NCBI GenBank assembly: GCA_040387735.1
Contig: JAZKDE010000115.1
Span: 1 to 64,000 of the forward strand
DNA length: 64,000 bases
Direction of reading: 5' to 3'
Source: Arcicella sp040387735
Lineage (GTDB): Bacteria > Bacteroidota > Bacteroidia > Cytophagales > Spirosomataceae
The number at the start of each line of letters is the position of its first letter. The stretch's first letter is position 1. The notes beneath the pieces were generated by a model that was not told the origin of the DNA, ran no database searches, and worked only from the letters and a program-made list of their open reading frames with translations. The translations under genes and the position numbers were made by a program. This document shows positions 43,218 through 51,792 of the stretch, in pieces.

Positions 43218-45053
43218 CTACCGATATCCTTCCGCCTGTAAATTAAATAATTCTGCGTAGCGTCCGTCTTTTGCTAATAAATCTTCATGTGTTCCAATTT
43301 CAAGGATTTGCCCTTTGTCTAAAACCAAAATTCTATCCGCCATTCTTACCGTTGAAAAACGATGCGAAATCAAGATGGCGGTTTTTCCCTTGGTTAATTC
43401 AGCAAAACGTTTAAAAACTTCGTATTCTGCTCGTGCATCGAGAGCGGCCGTTGGTTCATCCAAAATTAATACATCGGCTTCTCGTAAATACGCCCGTGCA
43501 AGAGCCACTTTTTGCCATTCTCCACCGGAAAGTTCAACGCCTTTGGCAAATCTCCTTCCCAGTGGCTGTTGATATTGGAGTGGTAATTTGTCGATAACGC
43601 TGTCCGCTAAACTTTGTTGAGCGGCTCGTTGAAGTTCGGATAAATCCTCTCGGTGAGTAATATCGCCAACCGCAATATTGTCGCCAGCAGTAAATTGGAA
43701 GCGTTGGAAGTCCTGAAAAATTACGCCGATATGTTCTCGAAGTTCGGGTAAATTATATTCTCGAAGGTCGTAACCATCTAATAAGATTCGGCCTTCGTCG
43801 GGGTCATATAGCCTGCCTAAAAGCTTTACAAGTGTTGTTTTTCCCGCTCCATTTTCTCCGACTAATGCCAATTTTTCGCCAACTTTAAGGGTGAAGTTTA
43901 AGTGACGATTGGCCCATTTATCGGAATTTGGATATTTGAAACCAACATTTTCAAAACGAAATCCTTCTTGAATAATTTTTGGAAATGGTTTTGAAATGGC
44001 CGGGGAGGTAATTTTGGGTTCAATTTTATAGAATTCAAATAAATCATTTAAATATAAAGCTCCTTGAGAAATACTGTTGAATCTTCCTAAAATGCCTTCT
44101 AATAATGACCGTAATTGTCGGAAGGAACCTGCCAAAAATGTTAAGCTACCAATGCTCACTACGCCATTGACAGTTTGTACCACAATGATTCCGTAGGCAG
44201 CAAAATAGCCCAATGTACCAATTGCTAATAGCAAACTTCCCCAAGCGGCTCGTTCAACGGAAAGTTTACGGTTTTCTTGAAAGTAACGAATAGATAAAGT
44301 CTGAAATCGCTCAATCAAAAAATCTGAAAGCCCAAATAATTTAACTTCTTTAGCGGTGTCATCGCTTGCTCCAATGAAACGGTAATAATCTAATTCTCGA
44401 CGTTGAGGAGTCCAGCCGTATTGTAAGGAATAACTTTTGGCATTGAAATGTAACTCTCCTAAAAACGAAGGAATTACCGCTACTAATAAAAGCAAAATTA
44501 ACCACGGATTAAAAGCTACTAATCCCACCAAAAGTAAACCCATTGTGATGAAGTCTTGTCCCTGTGCGAGCGTTTGTGAAAGAAGTACCGTCCGACCCGC
44601 CGTTTGTTGTCTGGCTCGTTCCAATTTATCGTAAAAAGTGGCATCTTCAAATTGTGCTAAGTCCAAAGAAGCGGCGTGTTTCATCAACTGCACCGAAGTT
44701 CTATTGGCAAATAAATCTCCTAAAAGACTGTCAGTCAAATTGATGCCTCTTGAAAGTAAATCACCAATAATAGCTAAAATAAATTCTACACCAATTAAAA
44801 TAAATAATTGATGAAGGTCATGAGATTTTGTATTAACCCTCAAAATTACTTCATCTATAATTAATTTGGCTACGTATAAAGCTAAAACGGGCATTGCCGA
44901 ACGTAACAAACGGAGAAAGGTATTGCTAATTGTGAGGGTGGGGGAAGTCTGATAAACTTCCTTTAAAAAGGCAGGTAAATTCCCCAAAGCCTTGAATCGT
45001 TCACGAATATTTGGTTTGTTTTCAGAAGAAATATTGGGAGAGTTTCGAGCCAT
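43218..45053 (-). CDS. ABC exporter, fused permease and ATPase
   Basis: A 611-aa half-transporter. Residues about 40-330 contain six membrane helices; the nucleotide-binding domain from about 360 has Walker A GENGAGKTTL, Q-loop VIFQDFQRFQF, signature LSGGEWQKVALARAYL, Walker B VLILDEPTAALD and H-loop ILISHRFSTV. It acts as a homodimer or with a partner to export lipids, drugs or peptides from the cytoplasm. No substrate-specific neighbour is visible and no peptidase domain is fused. Complete and likely functional. Confidence 0.9.
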   Translation of the reverse strand: MARNSPNISSENKPNIRERFKALGNLPAFLKEVYQTSPTLTISNTFLRLLRSAMPVLALYVAKLIIDEVILRVNTKSHDLHQLFILIGVEFILAIIGDLLSRGINLTDSLLGDLFANRTSVQLMKHAASLDLAQFEDATFYDKLERARQQTAGRTVLLSQTLAQGQDFITMGLLLVGLVAFNPWLILLLLVAVIPSFLGELHFNAKSYSLQYGWTPQRRELDYYRFIGASDDTAKEVKLFGLSDFLIERFQTLSIRYFQENRKLSVERAAWGSLLLAIGTLGYFAAYGIIVVQTVNGVVSIGSLTFLAGSFRQLRSLLEGILGRFNSISQGALYLNDLFEFYKIEPKITSPAISKPFPKIIQEGFRFENVGFKYPNSDKWANRHLNFTLKVGEKLALVGENGAGKTTLVKLLGRLYDPDEGRILLDGYDLREYNLPELREHIGVIFQDFQRFQFTAGDNIAVGDITHREDLSELQRAAQQSLADSVIDKLPLQYQQPLGRRFAKGVELSGGEWQKVALARAYLREADVLILDEPTAALDARAEYEVFKRFAELTKGKTAILISHRFSTVRMADRILVLDKGQILEIGTHEDLLAKDGRYAELFNLQAEGYR

Positions 45054-45072
45054 ATTATTGTTTTGGATATAG

Positions 45073-45192
45073 ATTAATAACGATGAGATAGGGGATTGGG
45101 TTCAGCGTATTAATGAACGAAATGCTGATGATTCAAATGTCAATAAGGCCGATTTAAGTAGCTGGAAAACGGCAATAAAAAAGCGAACATTT
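45073..45192 (+). other. Possible remnant of a small gene
   Basis: Between the ABC and DUF349 genes one frame reads INNDEIGDWVQRINERNADD and SNVNKADLSSWKTAIKKR. The amino acid use looks coding and helical, but a TAG stands right before it and there is no start codon. It may be the tail of a lost small protein. No family is assigned. Confidence 0.35.
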
Positions 45193-45208
45193 CTGCTCGC
45201 TTTTTTTA
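45177..45208 (-). terminator. Terminator of the DUF349 gene
   Basis: AAAAAAGCGA ... TCGCTTTTTT hairpin with an 11-nt loop, 20 bp past the DUF349 stop codon. Confidence 0.75.
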
Positions 45209-45227
45209 CTAAAACTAAAATATCATC

Positions 45228-47357
45228 TTACTTCGCTTGTTCTTTCAATTTTGCTAATTCTTGCTCTGATGCTTGAATTTTAGCTTCTACATCCTGACGG
45301 AATTTGTCGGCATTTTTAGATTTTGCAAAGAACTCTAAGTTGTTTCTGTACGTAGCAATGTCGTTTTCAATGTTTTGAATTTTACGACGAATATCACTAT
45401 TTCCACCACCAGCGTTGTTATTTGAGTTGTAATCTCTATTGCCACCTCTATCGTTACGGTCGTGATGACGGTCGCCTCTTTCTGTACGCTCTCCACGTGG
45501 AGGACGTGGGTTATCAGTCATGGTTAATTGTTCTTTTTCCTTGCTCGAAAGTTTACCCATAGCACTCACGTACTTATTGATAGCATTAATGTAACGCTTA
45601 CCAATTGTTTGCATATCTTTCTTAGGAACAAAACCAATGGCTGACCATTGTGCCTTAAATTCAGCTAAACGAGCAGTATTCGCTCCTTCTACTGATTCAG
45701 TTTCAATCAACTCGCAAAGAGCAGTTTTCTTTTCTAAATTTGCTTCAAAATCTTTCTCAACGGTCTGATTTTTAGCACGTTTAGCATTAAAGAACGCATC
45801 GCAAGCTGTTTTGAATTTCTCGTAAATTGAATCTTTATCTTTTTCAGGAACGTGTCCAATATCACGGAAATCTTTCTGCAAACGAATTACGGTATTAGTC
45901 GCTTCTTGCGACTCATCGCCACTGGCTAAAAGTGCTTCAACCTCAGCAATAATGGCTGTTTTTGCCACAAGGTTTTCTTCTCTTTTCGACTCAAGAACTT
46001 TGAAGAATTCTGTTTTATTACGGAAGAAAGTCTTGATGTCAGCCCAGAATTTATCACTTAATTCTTTTCCTTTTTCTTTCGGCATGAAACCTTTCACAGC
46101 GTTCCACTGGTCTTGAAGTGCCAAAAGTGCTTTTGTACGGTCGTTCCATTCTGAAATTGAACCAGAATTAAATGAAGCAAAAGGCTCAATTAATTCTGCA
46201 ATAGAAGATTTTAAGGCAAAAACTTGTTCCGCTTCCGCTTTTGATACTTCCGATTGTTCACGGCGTTTGCCATAAATTATATCTAAAGCATCTTTAACAC
46301 GTTGCCAAATTAGTTCGTTTTCTTCTTTTGGAGCTGGTCCAATGTGTTTGTATTCTTCAAAAGCAGCTACGGCTTCATCCAACATCTTACCTGTGACGGT
46401 TTCTGTTTTAGATGCTTCTGAAATTTTTTCGATTTTTGTACAAAGGTCAATCTTTTGTTGAAGATTACGTTTACGGTCAAGTTCTAATAACTCAAAATAA
46501 ATGCTACGATTGCTATAAAATCTATCAACTAAGGCGTGGAAAGTTTGCCATAACGTGTTGTTATGCGGAGAATTAACATTCCCTGCTGCCTTCCATTCGT
46601 CCTGAATTTTCTTGAATTCATTGAAACCCGTTTTGATGTGGGCGGGGTCACTGCTATCTTCACCTTCTACGAGTGTACGTAGGCGATTGATAAGTTCAGT
46701 TTTTTGATTGAAGTTTTTGTCTTTTTCTTTCTCAATACTTTGGAAATACTTAGAACGTTCTTCTTTCAAGCCTTTGAAAAGTTTGTCGAATTGTTCAATG
46801 TCAGCGTCAAATTTGTAGTCAAATCCTTCTTCTGAATTGTCGTTGTCGGTTTTGAATTTAGCCAAAGCCTCAGCTTTTTCGGTAGCTTTAATTTGTTCAA
46901 AAAGTGGACGAACTTCTTTCAAAGTATCCTCAGAACGTCTAAACGTACCAATCGAAGGATTTTCTTTTACTTCAGCAAATAATTTCTCTAAAGTTTCGAC
47001 AAAATCTTTTTTGCCAAAGTTGGAATAATCAACGCTTGGAGTTTCCGCCTCAGGAGCTTCTTCAACTGGAGCCGTTTCAGTAACGGCAGTAGTTGGTTCA
47101 ATCACTACTTCTGGTACGGCAGTTTCGGATACTACTGTTTCGACAGATGCTTCTGTAATAGGTTCTGAAACAGCTTCTACTGTTTCAGTGATTTCTGTTG
47201 GAGCTTCAACAATCGCCTCTGCGACTATTTCTTGCGTAGGTTCAGATACTTCTACGACCTCACTCACGGGTGTTTCCGTCTGTTCAACAGACTCAGTTGT
47301 TTCGATAGCTTGTGCTTCGACTTCTTCTTTAATTTCTTTTGCTTCTTCGTTAATCAT
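45228..47357 (-). CDS. DUF349 repeat protein
   Basis: A 709-aa cytoplasmic protein. Residues 1-110 are low-complexity and acidic (Glu/Val/Thr/Pro). Then come about five to six DUF349 units of about 70-90 residues, each with a W-x-x-x-G/I-x-x-P core (for example DEWKAAGNVNSPHNNTLWQTF, YKHIGPAPKEENELIWQR, DIGHVPEKDKDSIYEKF, WSAIGFVPKKDMQTIGKRY). A disordered Arg/Gly/Asp/Asn-rich stretch (around 615-660) follows, and then a C-terminal coiled coil. DUF349 proteins form long helical rods; a ribosome- or nucleic-acid-linked role is suspected, and the basic RGD-rich part fits RNA contact. Not assigned to a process. Confidence 0.85.
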   Translation of the reverse strand: MINEEAKEIKEEVEAQAIETTESVEQTETPVSEVVEVSEPTQEIVAEAIVEAPTEITETVEAVSEPITEASVETVVSETAVPEVVIEPTTAVTETAPVEEAPEAETPSVDYSNFGKKDFVETLEKLFAEVKENPSIGTFRRSEDTLKEVRPLFEQIKATEKAEALAKFKTDNDNSEEGFDYKFDADIEQFDKLFKGLKEERSKYFQSIEKEKDKNFNQKTELINRLRTLVEGEDSSDPAHIKTGFNEFKKIQDEWKAAGNVNSPHNNTLWQTFHALVDRFYSNRSIYFELLELDRKRNLQQKIDLCTKIEKISEASKTETVTGKMLDEAVAAFEEYKHIGPAPKEENELIWQRVKDALDIIYGKRREQSEVSKAEAEQVFALKSSIAELIEPFASFNSGSISEWNDRTKALLALQDQWNAVKGFMPKEKGKELSDKFWADIKTFFRNKTEFFKVLESKREENLVAKTAIIAEVEALLASGDESQEATNTVIRLQKDFRDIGHVPEKDKDSIYEKFKTACDAFFNAKRAKNQTVEKDFEANLEKKTALCELIETESVEGANTARLAEFKAQWSAIGFVPKKDMQTIGKRYINAINKYVSAMGKLSSKEKEQLTMTDNPRPPRGERTERGDRHHDRNDRGGNRDYNSNNNAGGGNSDIRRKIQNIENDIATYRNNLEFFAKSKNADKFRQDVEAKIQASEQELAKLKEQAK

Positions 47358-47791
47358 GCGTTCTTTTCGGAAGTTTGTGGTTTAGTGTTTTGTAATTTTG
47401 GTTGACTAAAACGTCTCAATATTGTTCTATTTGAAACGCATTTAAAACACCTAATACCTTTAAACAATCCGTTAATTTTAGATAAACAATTTAATCGGGT
47501 TTAACCCGCTGACATACAGTTAATTATTGTGGTCTCGTGATTGTGGTACAAAAATATGTAAAATACTTTTTTAATTGAGCGTTAAATTTAAAGACTTATC
47601 AAATACAAAGTTAAATGTTTGTTAATAATGATGCGATATTTTTTTAAAATGCTGATAATGAATTTGTTACTTATTTTTTTAGAATTGCATTTTAATTTTA
47701 AAGTTCTTCAAAATAAGCATTAAAATATTGAAAGTTCATTTTTTTTCAAAAAATCAACCAACTAATCCCAAAAATATGGAATAATGGCATC
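47358..47791. other. Intergenic region, promoter side of the DUF349 gene
   Basis: No gene found in 434 bp of very AT-rich DNA. It includes an 11-bp palindrome-like GGGTTTAACCC and, on the minus strand, TATTTTTG (47549-47556), a -7-like element about 190 bp before the DUF349 start; no matching -33 was found. Confidence 0.4.
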
Positions 47792-49198
47792 TTAAATCTT
47801 CCCTAATATCCTAAAATCTTTCGGGTAATAATTGTTAATTCTGTTCGGGAGAATTTTTGCCCATCCTAATCCGTGGTTTTCGAAAGTTAACAACGACCAA
47901 CCTTTTTGCGTTTGTTCGAGTGAAAAATCTTCTCTTCTTATAAATTTAATGGCATCTTCTTGTGTTATTTCTCGTCTATTAATATTCTCCGAAAGATACA
48001 AACTCAGTGCCAATTCATGGTCAGGGATTAATTCTTTTCCCGCAATTTTCCCCAATTTCATACCCGCTTTACGGATGGAAAGATTTGATTGTAAAACCCT
48101 TAAACTGTGTTCTTGTTCTGGATTTACCAAAAAATAATCTTCCTCTTTATCAAACCATGTATAATCATCTATTCCTTGTACCCAAGCTCTTAAAATTTCT
48201 CGCTCGGTTCTCCGACTGTTATTTTTGATGGGTTTCCCAGAGCGAACAAAGGTTTCTTTCTCTGGGCTTTGTTTCTGGAAAGCTGTGATAAAAAATCCTT
48301 CTCCTCTAATTTGGTCGGGGTAAAAACGCAGAGACGTTTGTATTATTTTTTCATTGGATAAAAAATCAGCCTTAAGTACAATTTTTTTTACTTCAAATTC
48401 TTCACAAATCCAGTCGGCAATTGCTTCGTTTTCGGCTTGAGAATAAGATGCCGTGGAATAAATTAATGTGCCACCGTACTTCAAACACGCCCAAGCGTCA
48501 CTAATAATACGCTTTTGCTTGGCAGAAGCCAATGTGACATTTTCTAATGACCATTCTTTTATACTTTCTGGGTCTTTGCGGAAAAGTCCAGAATCGGAAC
48601 TTGGAGCGTCAATAACCAAAACGTCAAAAAAACCAGTAAGTCGAGCAAAATCTTTGGGGTCATTATTGGTTACGACGGTATTCATCGTTCCCCAACGGGT
48701 TAAATTATCGGATAAAGTATTAGCACGTGACCTAATTACTTCATTACTAACCAAAAGTGATTCAGGAGTTATTAAGCTGTTAATCAGCGTACTTTTCCCA
48801 CCTGGAGCGGCACATAGGTCTAATATCTTGAGGTTGTGTGATAAATCTACGGTTTGTTTAAGAACACTTTCCAATGACATTGAACTGGCTTCTTGCACGA
48901 AATAAGTTCCTGCGTGAAGAAGTGGGTCGAGGATGAATTTTGGGCGATTGGCTAAATATCGTCCATTTTCGCACCAAGGAATTTGGGTAATAATCCCATT
49001 TGTAGGTTCGTTTGCTCCCGCATCTCTTTCTTGTTGAGATGGAAAATTATCCCCAATTTTCCATTTTTCAATGGGTTTGGCAGGATTTAACCTAATAGAG
49101 ATAGGTGATTCACTTTTTTCGTGTGCTTGAATGAAGGCTTCTTCATGAAAGCCATTAACGTTTTGAAGGGAATCAATTAATTCTTGTGGGATTTTCAT
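47792..49198 (-). CDS. RsmF/RsmB-type RNA methyltransferase lacking both catalytic cysteines
   Basis: A 468-aa NOL1/NOP2/sun family protein, normally an m5C methyltransferase of rRNA or tRNA. The SAM motif LDLCAAPGGKST (126-137) and HAGTYFVQEASSMSLE are intact. However, motif IV, usually DAPCSGxGxxR, reads DAPSSDSGLFR (Ser200 for Cys). Motif VI, usually YSTCTxxxxENE, reads YSTASYSQAENE (Ala250 for the nucleophile Cys). The frame is intact and the C-terminal RsmF-type PUA-like region is present (KAGMKLGK onward). It may bind RNA or SAM without making m5C, or use other chemistry. A family paralogue with active residues could exist elsewhere in the genome. Confidence 0.85.
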   Translation of the reverse strand: MKIPQELIDSLQNVNGFHEEAFIQAHEKSESPISIRLNPAKPIEKWKIGDNFPSQQERDAGANEPTNGIITQIPWCENGRYLANRPKFILDPLLHAGTYFVQEASSMSLESVLKQTVDLSHNLKILDLCAAPGGKSTLINSLITPESLLVSNEVIRSRANTLSDNLTRWGTMNTVVTNNDPKDFARLTGFFDVLVIDAPSSDSGLFRKDPESIKEWSLENVTLASAKQKRIISDAWACLKYGGTLIYSTASYSQAENEAIADWICEEFEVKKIVLKADFLSNEKIIQTSLRFYPDQIRGEGFFITAFQKQSPEKETFVRSGKPIKNNSRRTEREILRAWVQGIDDYTWFDKEEDYFLVNPEQEHSLRVLQSNLSIRKAGMKLGKIAGKELIPDHELALSLYLSENINRREITQEDAIKFIRREDFSLEQTQKGWSLLTFENHGLGWAKILPNRINNYYPKDFRILGKI

Positions 49199-49282
49199 TG
49201 TCCAAAATTACAGAAAAACCACTTGGCTTTATCAGTTTTGATGTAAAATTGAGCAGAATCATTTGTTTTACTGCTTTTTCTG

Positions 49283-49316
49283 AACCGTTGTCGAGGTTTA
49301 TTCGTGCCGACAACGG
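49283..49316. repeat. Inverted repeat between the M24 and RsmF-like genes
   Basis: ACCGTTGTCG / CGACAACGGT, perfect 10-bp stem with a 14-nt loop. There is no T-tract on either side, so terminator function is uncertain. Confidence 0.5.
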
Positions 49317-49330
49317 TGCTTAATTTTGGA

Positions 49331-50701
49331 TTATTTTACGCCTTTCAAAATTTTGGGAATAGTAAATATTTCAGTCTGGCGACCGTCAATGTAACGAAAT
49401 CCTTTTTCGTCGAAAAAACCATCTTCTTCGAGCATAATTCTAATGGTTTTCTTCCATTCTGGAATTTCTACGGAAGCGTTCAATTCGATGGAATAAGCTG
49501 TATTCAGATTCATTGGATAATCACCACTTCCGATGGTTTTACCTTGATTATCCCACATTCCGATGGTTGGCCCCGCTGCGTGTCCGTGATTACCGATTGG
49601 GTGTGTATAAATTGTTCCGTTTAATCCTTGTTTTTTAGATTGTTCAAGGGCTTTTGCTAAAATTTCATTGCCTGCCATTCCTGCTTTAAAATTATCAGTC
49701 AAACAATTCTGTACTTGATTTCCCTGTTTGAAAGCATTTTTCAAGAAATCTGGAATGTCACTTTCTCCCGCACGAAGAACATAAGCGTGTTGTTGCTGGT
49801 CGGTATTGAGCCGTAAATAAGTGATACCAAAATCGCAATGCAATAAATCTCCTGGTTTAATAATTTGCTTATTGGGGCGTTTAGTAAAGGTTCTTAAATG
49901 GTCAAAATTATCGACGTCAAATCGTTGAACGTCAACCGTTGGGTGAAACCAAGTTTCTAAACCTAAATCCGTCACACGTTGACGCATCCACCAAACGACA
50001 TCGTCGGTGGAAGTTACACCTGGTTGAATAACTTTTTCAGAAAAGGCTTCTTGAATAATTTCGTGCGAAATTCTACAAATTTGCTGATAAATAACCATTT
50101 CTCGTTCGGTGCGAGTTTCCAACCAATTAACTGCCAAATTAGAAGCAGAAACTACTCTACTTTGAAATTCAGACGGTAATCTGTCCATAAATTCTTGGTG
50201 TTCGGTGAAAGTTAGGCCGTCGGCGTGAGCGTAAAACTTTGAGAAATTAAGCCCAATTTTTTTCGGATTTTTCTCTTTAATAGTCTTCATTAAAGCGTCC
50301 CACTGGTCTGGATTAGTCTTTAAATCCCACTCGCCTTTTAGTAAATTCCCAACGTCATATCGGGCAATTGCCAAACGTTCTATTCCTTCTTTTTCTCCTT
50401 TTTGGGAAGAGATTCCGTTGTCGTAGAAAACCATAATTGTTCTTCGTCTCGCTGAAAGCCAAACGGCGGGCAACATTGTTTTCATGACGGGGTCTTCATT
50501 GTATTCTCTCGAAATTAAAATCCACATATCAATACCCTCTTTTCGCATTAATTTGGGTAAAAGATTCGTCATTTTATCTTCCAAAAGTTCATCAATGACT
50601 TCGGCACGTTCACGTTCGGGGAGAATGTGTGAAATATTTTCTTGCGAAAAAACAGTTAGCGAACATAGAAAATAAACGATAATTAATAATGATTTTTTCA
50701 T
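49331..50701 (-). CDS. Exported M24 family metallopeptidase (Xaa-Pro aminopeptidase-like)
   Basis: Start set at MKKSLLIIVYFLCSLTVFSQ (cat at 50699-50701), a signal peptide; this also removes the apparent overlap with the divergent FKBP gene. The 456-aa protein has an N-terminal creatinase-like domain (LISREYNEDPV) and a pita-bread catalytic domain. The dinuclear metal ligands are HCDFG (Asp), LNTDQQQH (Asp), THPIGNHGHAAGP (His), SIELNAS (Glu) and MLEEDG (Glu). Such enzymes cleave N-terminal residues before proline. Expected in the periplasm or membrane-associated. Confidence 0.9.
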   Translation of the reverse strand: MKKSLLIIVYFLCSLTVFSQENISHILPERERAEVIDELLEDKMTNLLPKLMRKEGIDMWILISREYNEDPVMKTMLPAVWLSARRRTIMVFYDNGISSQKGEKEGIERLAIARYDVGNLLKGEWDLKTNPDQWDALMKTIKEKNPKKIGLNFSKFYAHADGLTFTEHQEFMDRLPSEFQSRVVSASNLAVNWLETRTEREMVIYQQICRISHEIIQEAFSEKVIQPGVTSTDDVVWWMRQRVTDLGLETWFHPTVDVQRFDVDNFDHLRTFTKRPNKQIIKPGDLLHCDFGITYLRLNTDQQQHAYVLRAGESDIPDFLKNAFKQGNQVQNCLTDNFKAGMAGNEILAKALEQSKKQGLNGTIYTHPIGNHGHAAGPTIGMWDNQGKTIGSGDYPMNLNTAYSIELNASVEIPEWKKTIRIMLEEDGFFDEKGFRYIDGRQTEIFTIPKILKGVK

Positions 50702-50770
50702 GAAATTTGGGTTGTGTTGTGAAGTGTTTTGCACCATCGAGTCAGATTTCGCAGGATTGATGATACATTT

Positions 50771-50801
50771 TTGAAAAGCCCAAAAATAACCTTTATCTTT
50801 A
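50771..50801 (+). promoter_or_regulatory. Candidate promoter of the FKBP gene
   Basis: TTG (50771-50773), 20 nt, TATCTTTA (50794-50801): the Bacteroidota spacing with one mismatch in TAnnTTTG, 27 bp before the ATG. Confidence 0.55.
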
Positions 50802-50828
50802 AAAAATCTTAAATTAACTCCCAGTTTT

Positions 50829-51296
50829 ATGTTTAAAATCAATTTATTATTTGTCTTTTTATTTTCAATGTTAGTAATATCGTGTAGTAGCGACGATGAA
50901 GTTTTAGGACCAGAAGAAGACCAAATTAAAAACTACATTAAAACGAAAAAATTAGTCGTAACGGATTCGTCAACGGCTGGATTACGTTTTATTCTTGTTA
51001 AACCCAATGTCAGTGGAGCCGTTCTTAAAAGTGGGCAAACTGTAACGGTAAATTACGCTGGAAAATTTATAGCGGGCAAAAAAATCGACCAAGAGTTTGA
51101 TTCGGGAAATTTTAGCTTTACGCTTGGAGCAGGTCAAGTGGTTGAAGGTTTCGATAAAGGTATTGCCAAAATGCGAGTGGGAGAAAAAGCGATTCTTATT
51201 TTTCCGTCATCTTTGGGTTATGGCTCAAGTGCGTCGGGGCCTATTTCAGCAAATACACCTCTGCTTTTTGATATTGAAGTAGTTTCGGTGAAATAA
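50829..51296 (+). CDS. FKBP-type peptidyl-prolyl isomerase, lipoprotein
   Basis: A 155-aa protein. The N-terminus (MFKINLLFVFLFSMLVISCSS) is a lipoprotein signal with lipobox VISC. One FKBP domain follows: SGQTVTVNYAGKFIAGKKID, EFDSG, FTLGAGQVVEGFDKGIAKMR, VGEKAILIFPSSLGYGSS and LLFDIEVVSV. It speeds up cis/trans isomerisation of Xaa-Pro bonds, helping proteins fold in the envelope. Divergent from the M24 peptidase that acts at proline, which may be chance. A strong terminator follows. Confidence 0.92.
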   Translation: MFKINLLFVFLFSMLVISCSSDDEVLGPEEDQIKNYIKTKKLVVTDSSTAGLRFILVKPNVSGAVLKSGQTVTVNYAGKFIAGKKIDQEFDSGNFSFTLGAGQVVEGFDKGIAKMRVGEKAILIFPSSLGYGSSASGPISANTPLLFDIEVVSVK

Positions 51297-51309
51297 AAAT
51301 TGCTTGGTA

Positions 51310-51351
51310 AACTAAAAAGGTCTGTGCAAAACTGCACAGACCTTTTTAGTT
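51310..51351. terminator. Bidirectional terminator
   Basis: AACTAAAAAGGTCTGTGCA / TGCACAGACCTTTTTAGTT, perfect 19-bp arms, 4-nt loop, between the convergent FKBP and thioredoxin genes. Confidence 0.9.
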
Positions 51352-51418
51352 TCATTAGTAAGTCAATCATTTGTATTTATTAGAAAAGCTTAAGAGAGTT
51401 AATAAAAATAGCCCTTTA

Positions 51419-51736
51419 TTAATATGCTTTTACCGTCAATTCCTTAATGATATTTTCTAACTGCTGTTTTTGTACTACGCCCGAAGCACGCCAAAGAATT
51501 TCTCCTTTCTGAAAAAGAATCAAAGTTGGTACGCTCTGAATTTTATAAGTCGCAGCGGTGGTGGTTGCTTTGTCAACGTCAATTTTGATAACCCGAACTC
51601 GGTCGCCCATTTGCTTAGAGAATGCTTCCAAAATTGGTGACATTGTTTTGCAAGGCCCGCACCAAGTAGCGAAAAAATCAACTAAAACGGGTGTGTCTCC
51701 ATCAATAATATCTTGAAATGTTTCTTTCTGGTTCAT
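51419..51736 (-). CDS. trxA: Thioredoxin
   Basis: Start at MNQKETFQDII (cat at 51734-51736); the longer frame upstream is not thioredoxin-like. The 105-aa protein has the active site FFATWCGPCKTMSP, IKIDVDKA, the cis-Pro in IQSVPTLILF and KGEILWRASG. A soluble cytoplasmic disulfide reductase fed by thioredoxin reductase. Lies 57 bp downstream of rlmF on the same strand. Confidence 0.95.
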   Translation of the reverse strand: MNQKETFQDIIDGDTPVLVDFFATWCGPCKTMSPILEAFSKQMGDRVRVIKIDVDKATTTAATYKIQSVPTLILFQKGEILWRASGVVQKQQLENIIKELTVKAY

Positions 51737-51792
51737 GATTTTTAGGTTTTGTATTTTAATGAAAACAGTGAAAGTAGTGTAAAAAGTTTCTT

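Noticed and set aside
45177..45208. Fourth AGCGAA-type operator
   Set aside because: The AAGCGA ... TCGCTT arms belong to a terminator with an 11-nt loop and T-tract, not the 2-nt spaced operator.
49283..49316. Terminator of the M24 gene
   Set aside because: Good stem but no U-tract in either direction; listed only as an inverted repeat.
50702..50842. Overlap of M24 peptidase and FKBP genes
   Set aside because: Disappears when the M24 start is placed at the signal-peptide Met (50701).
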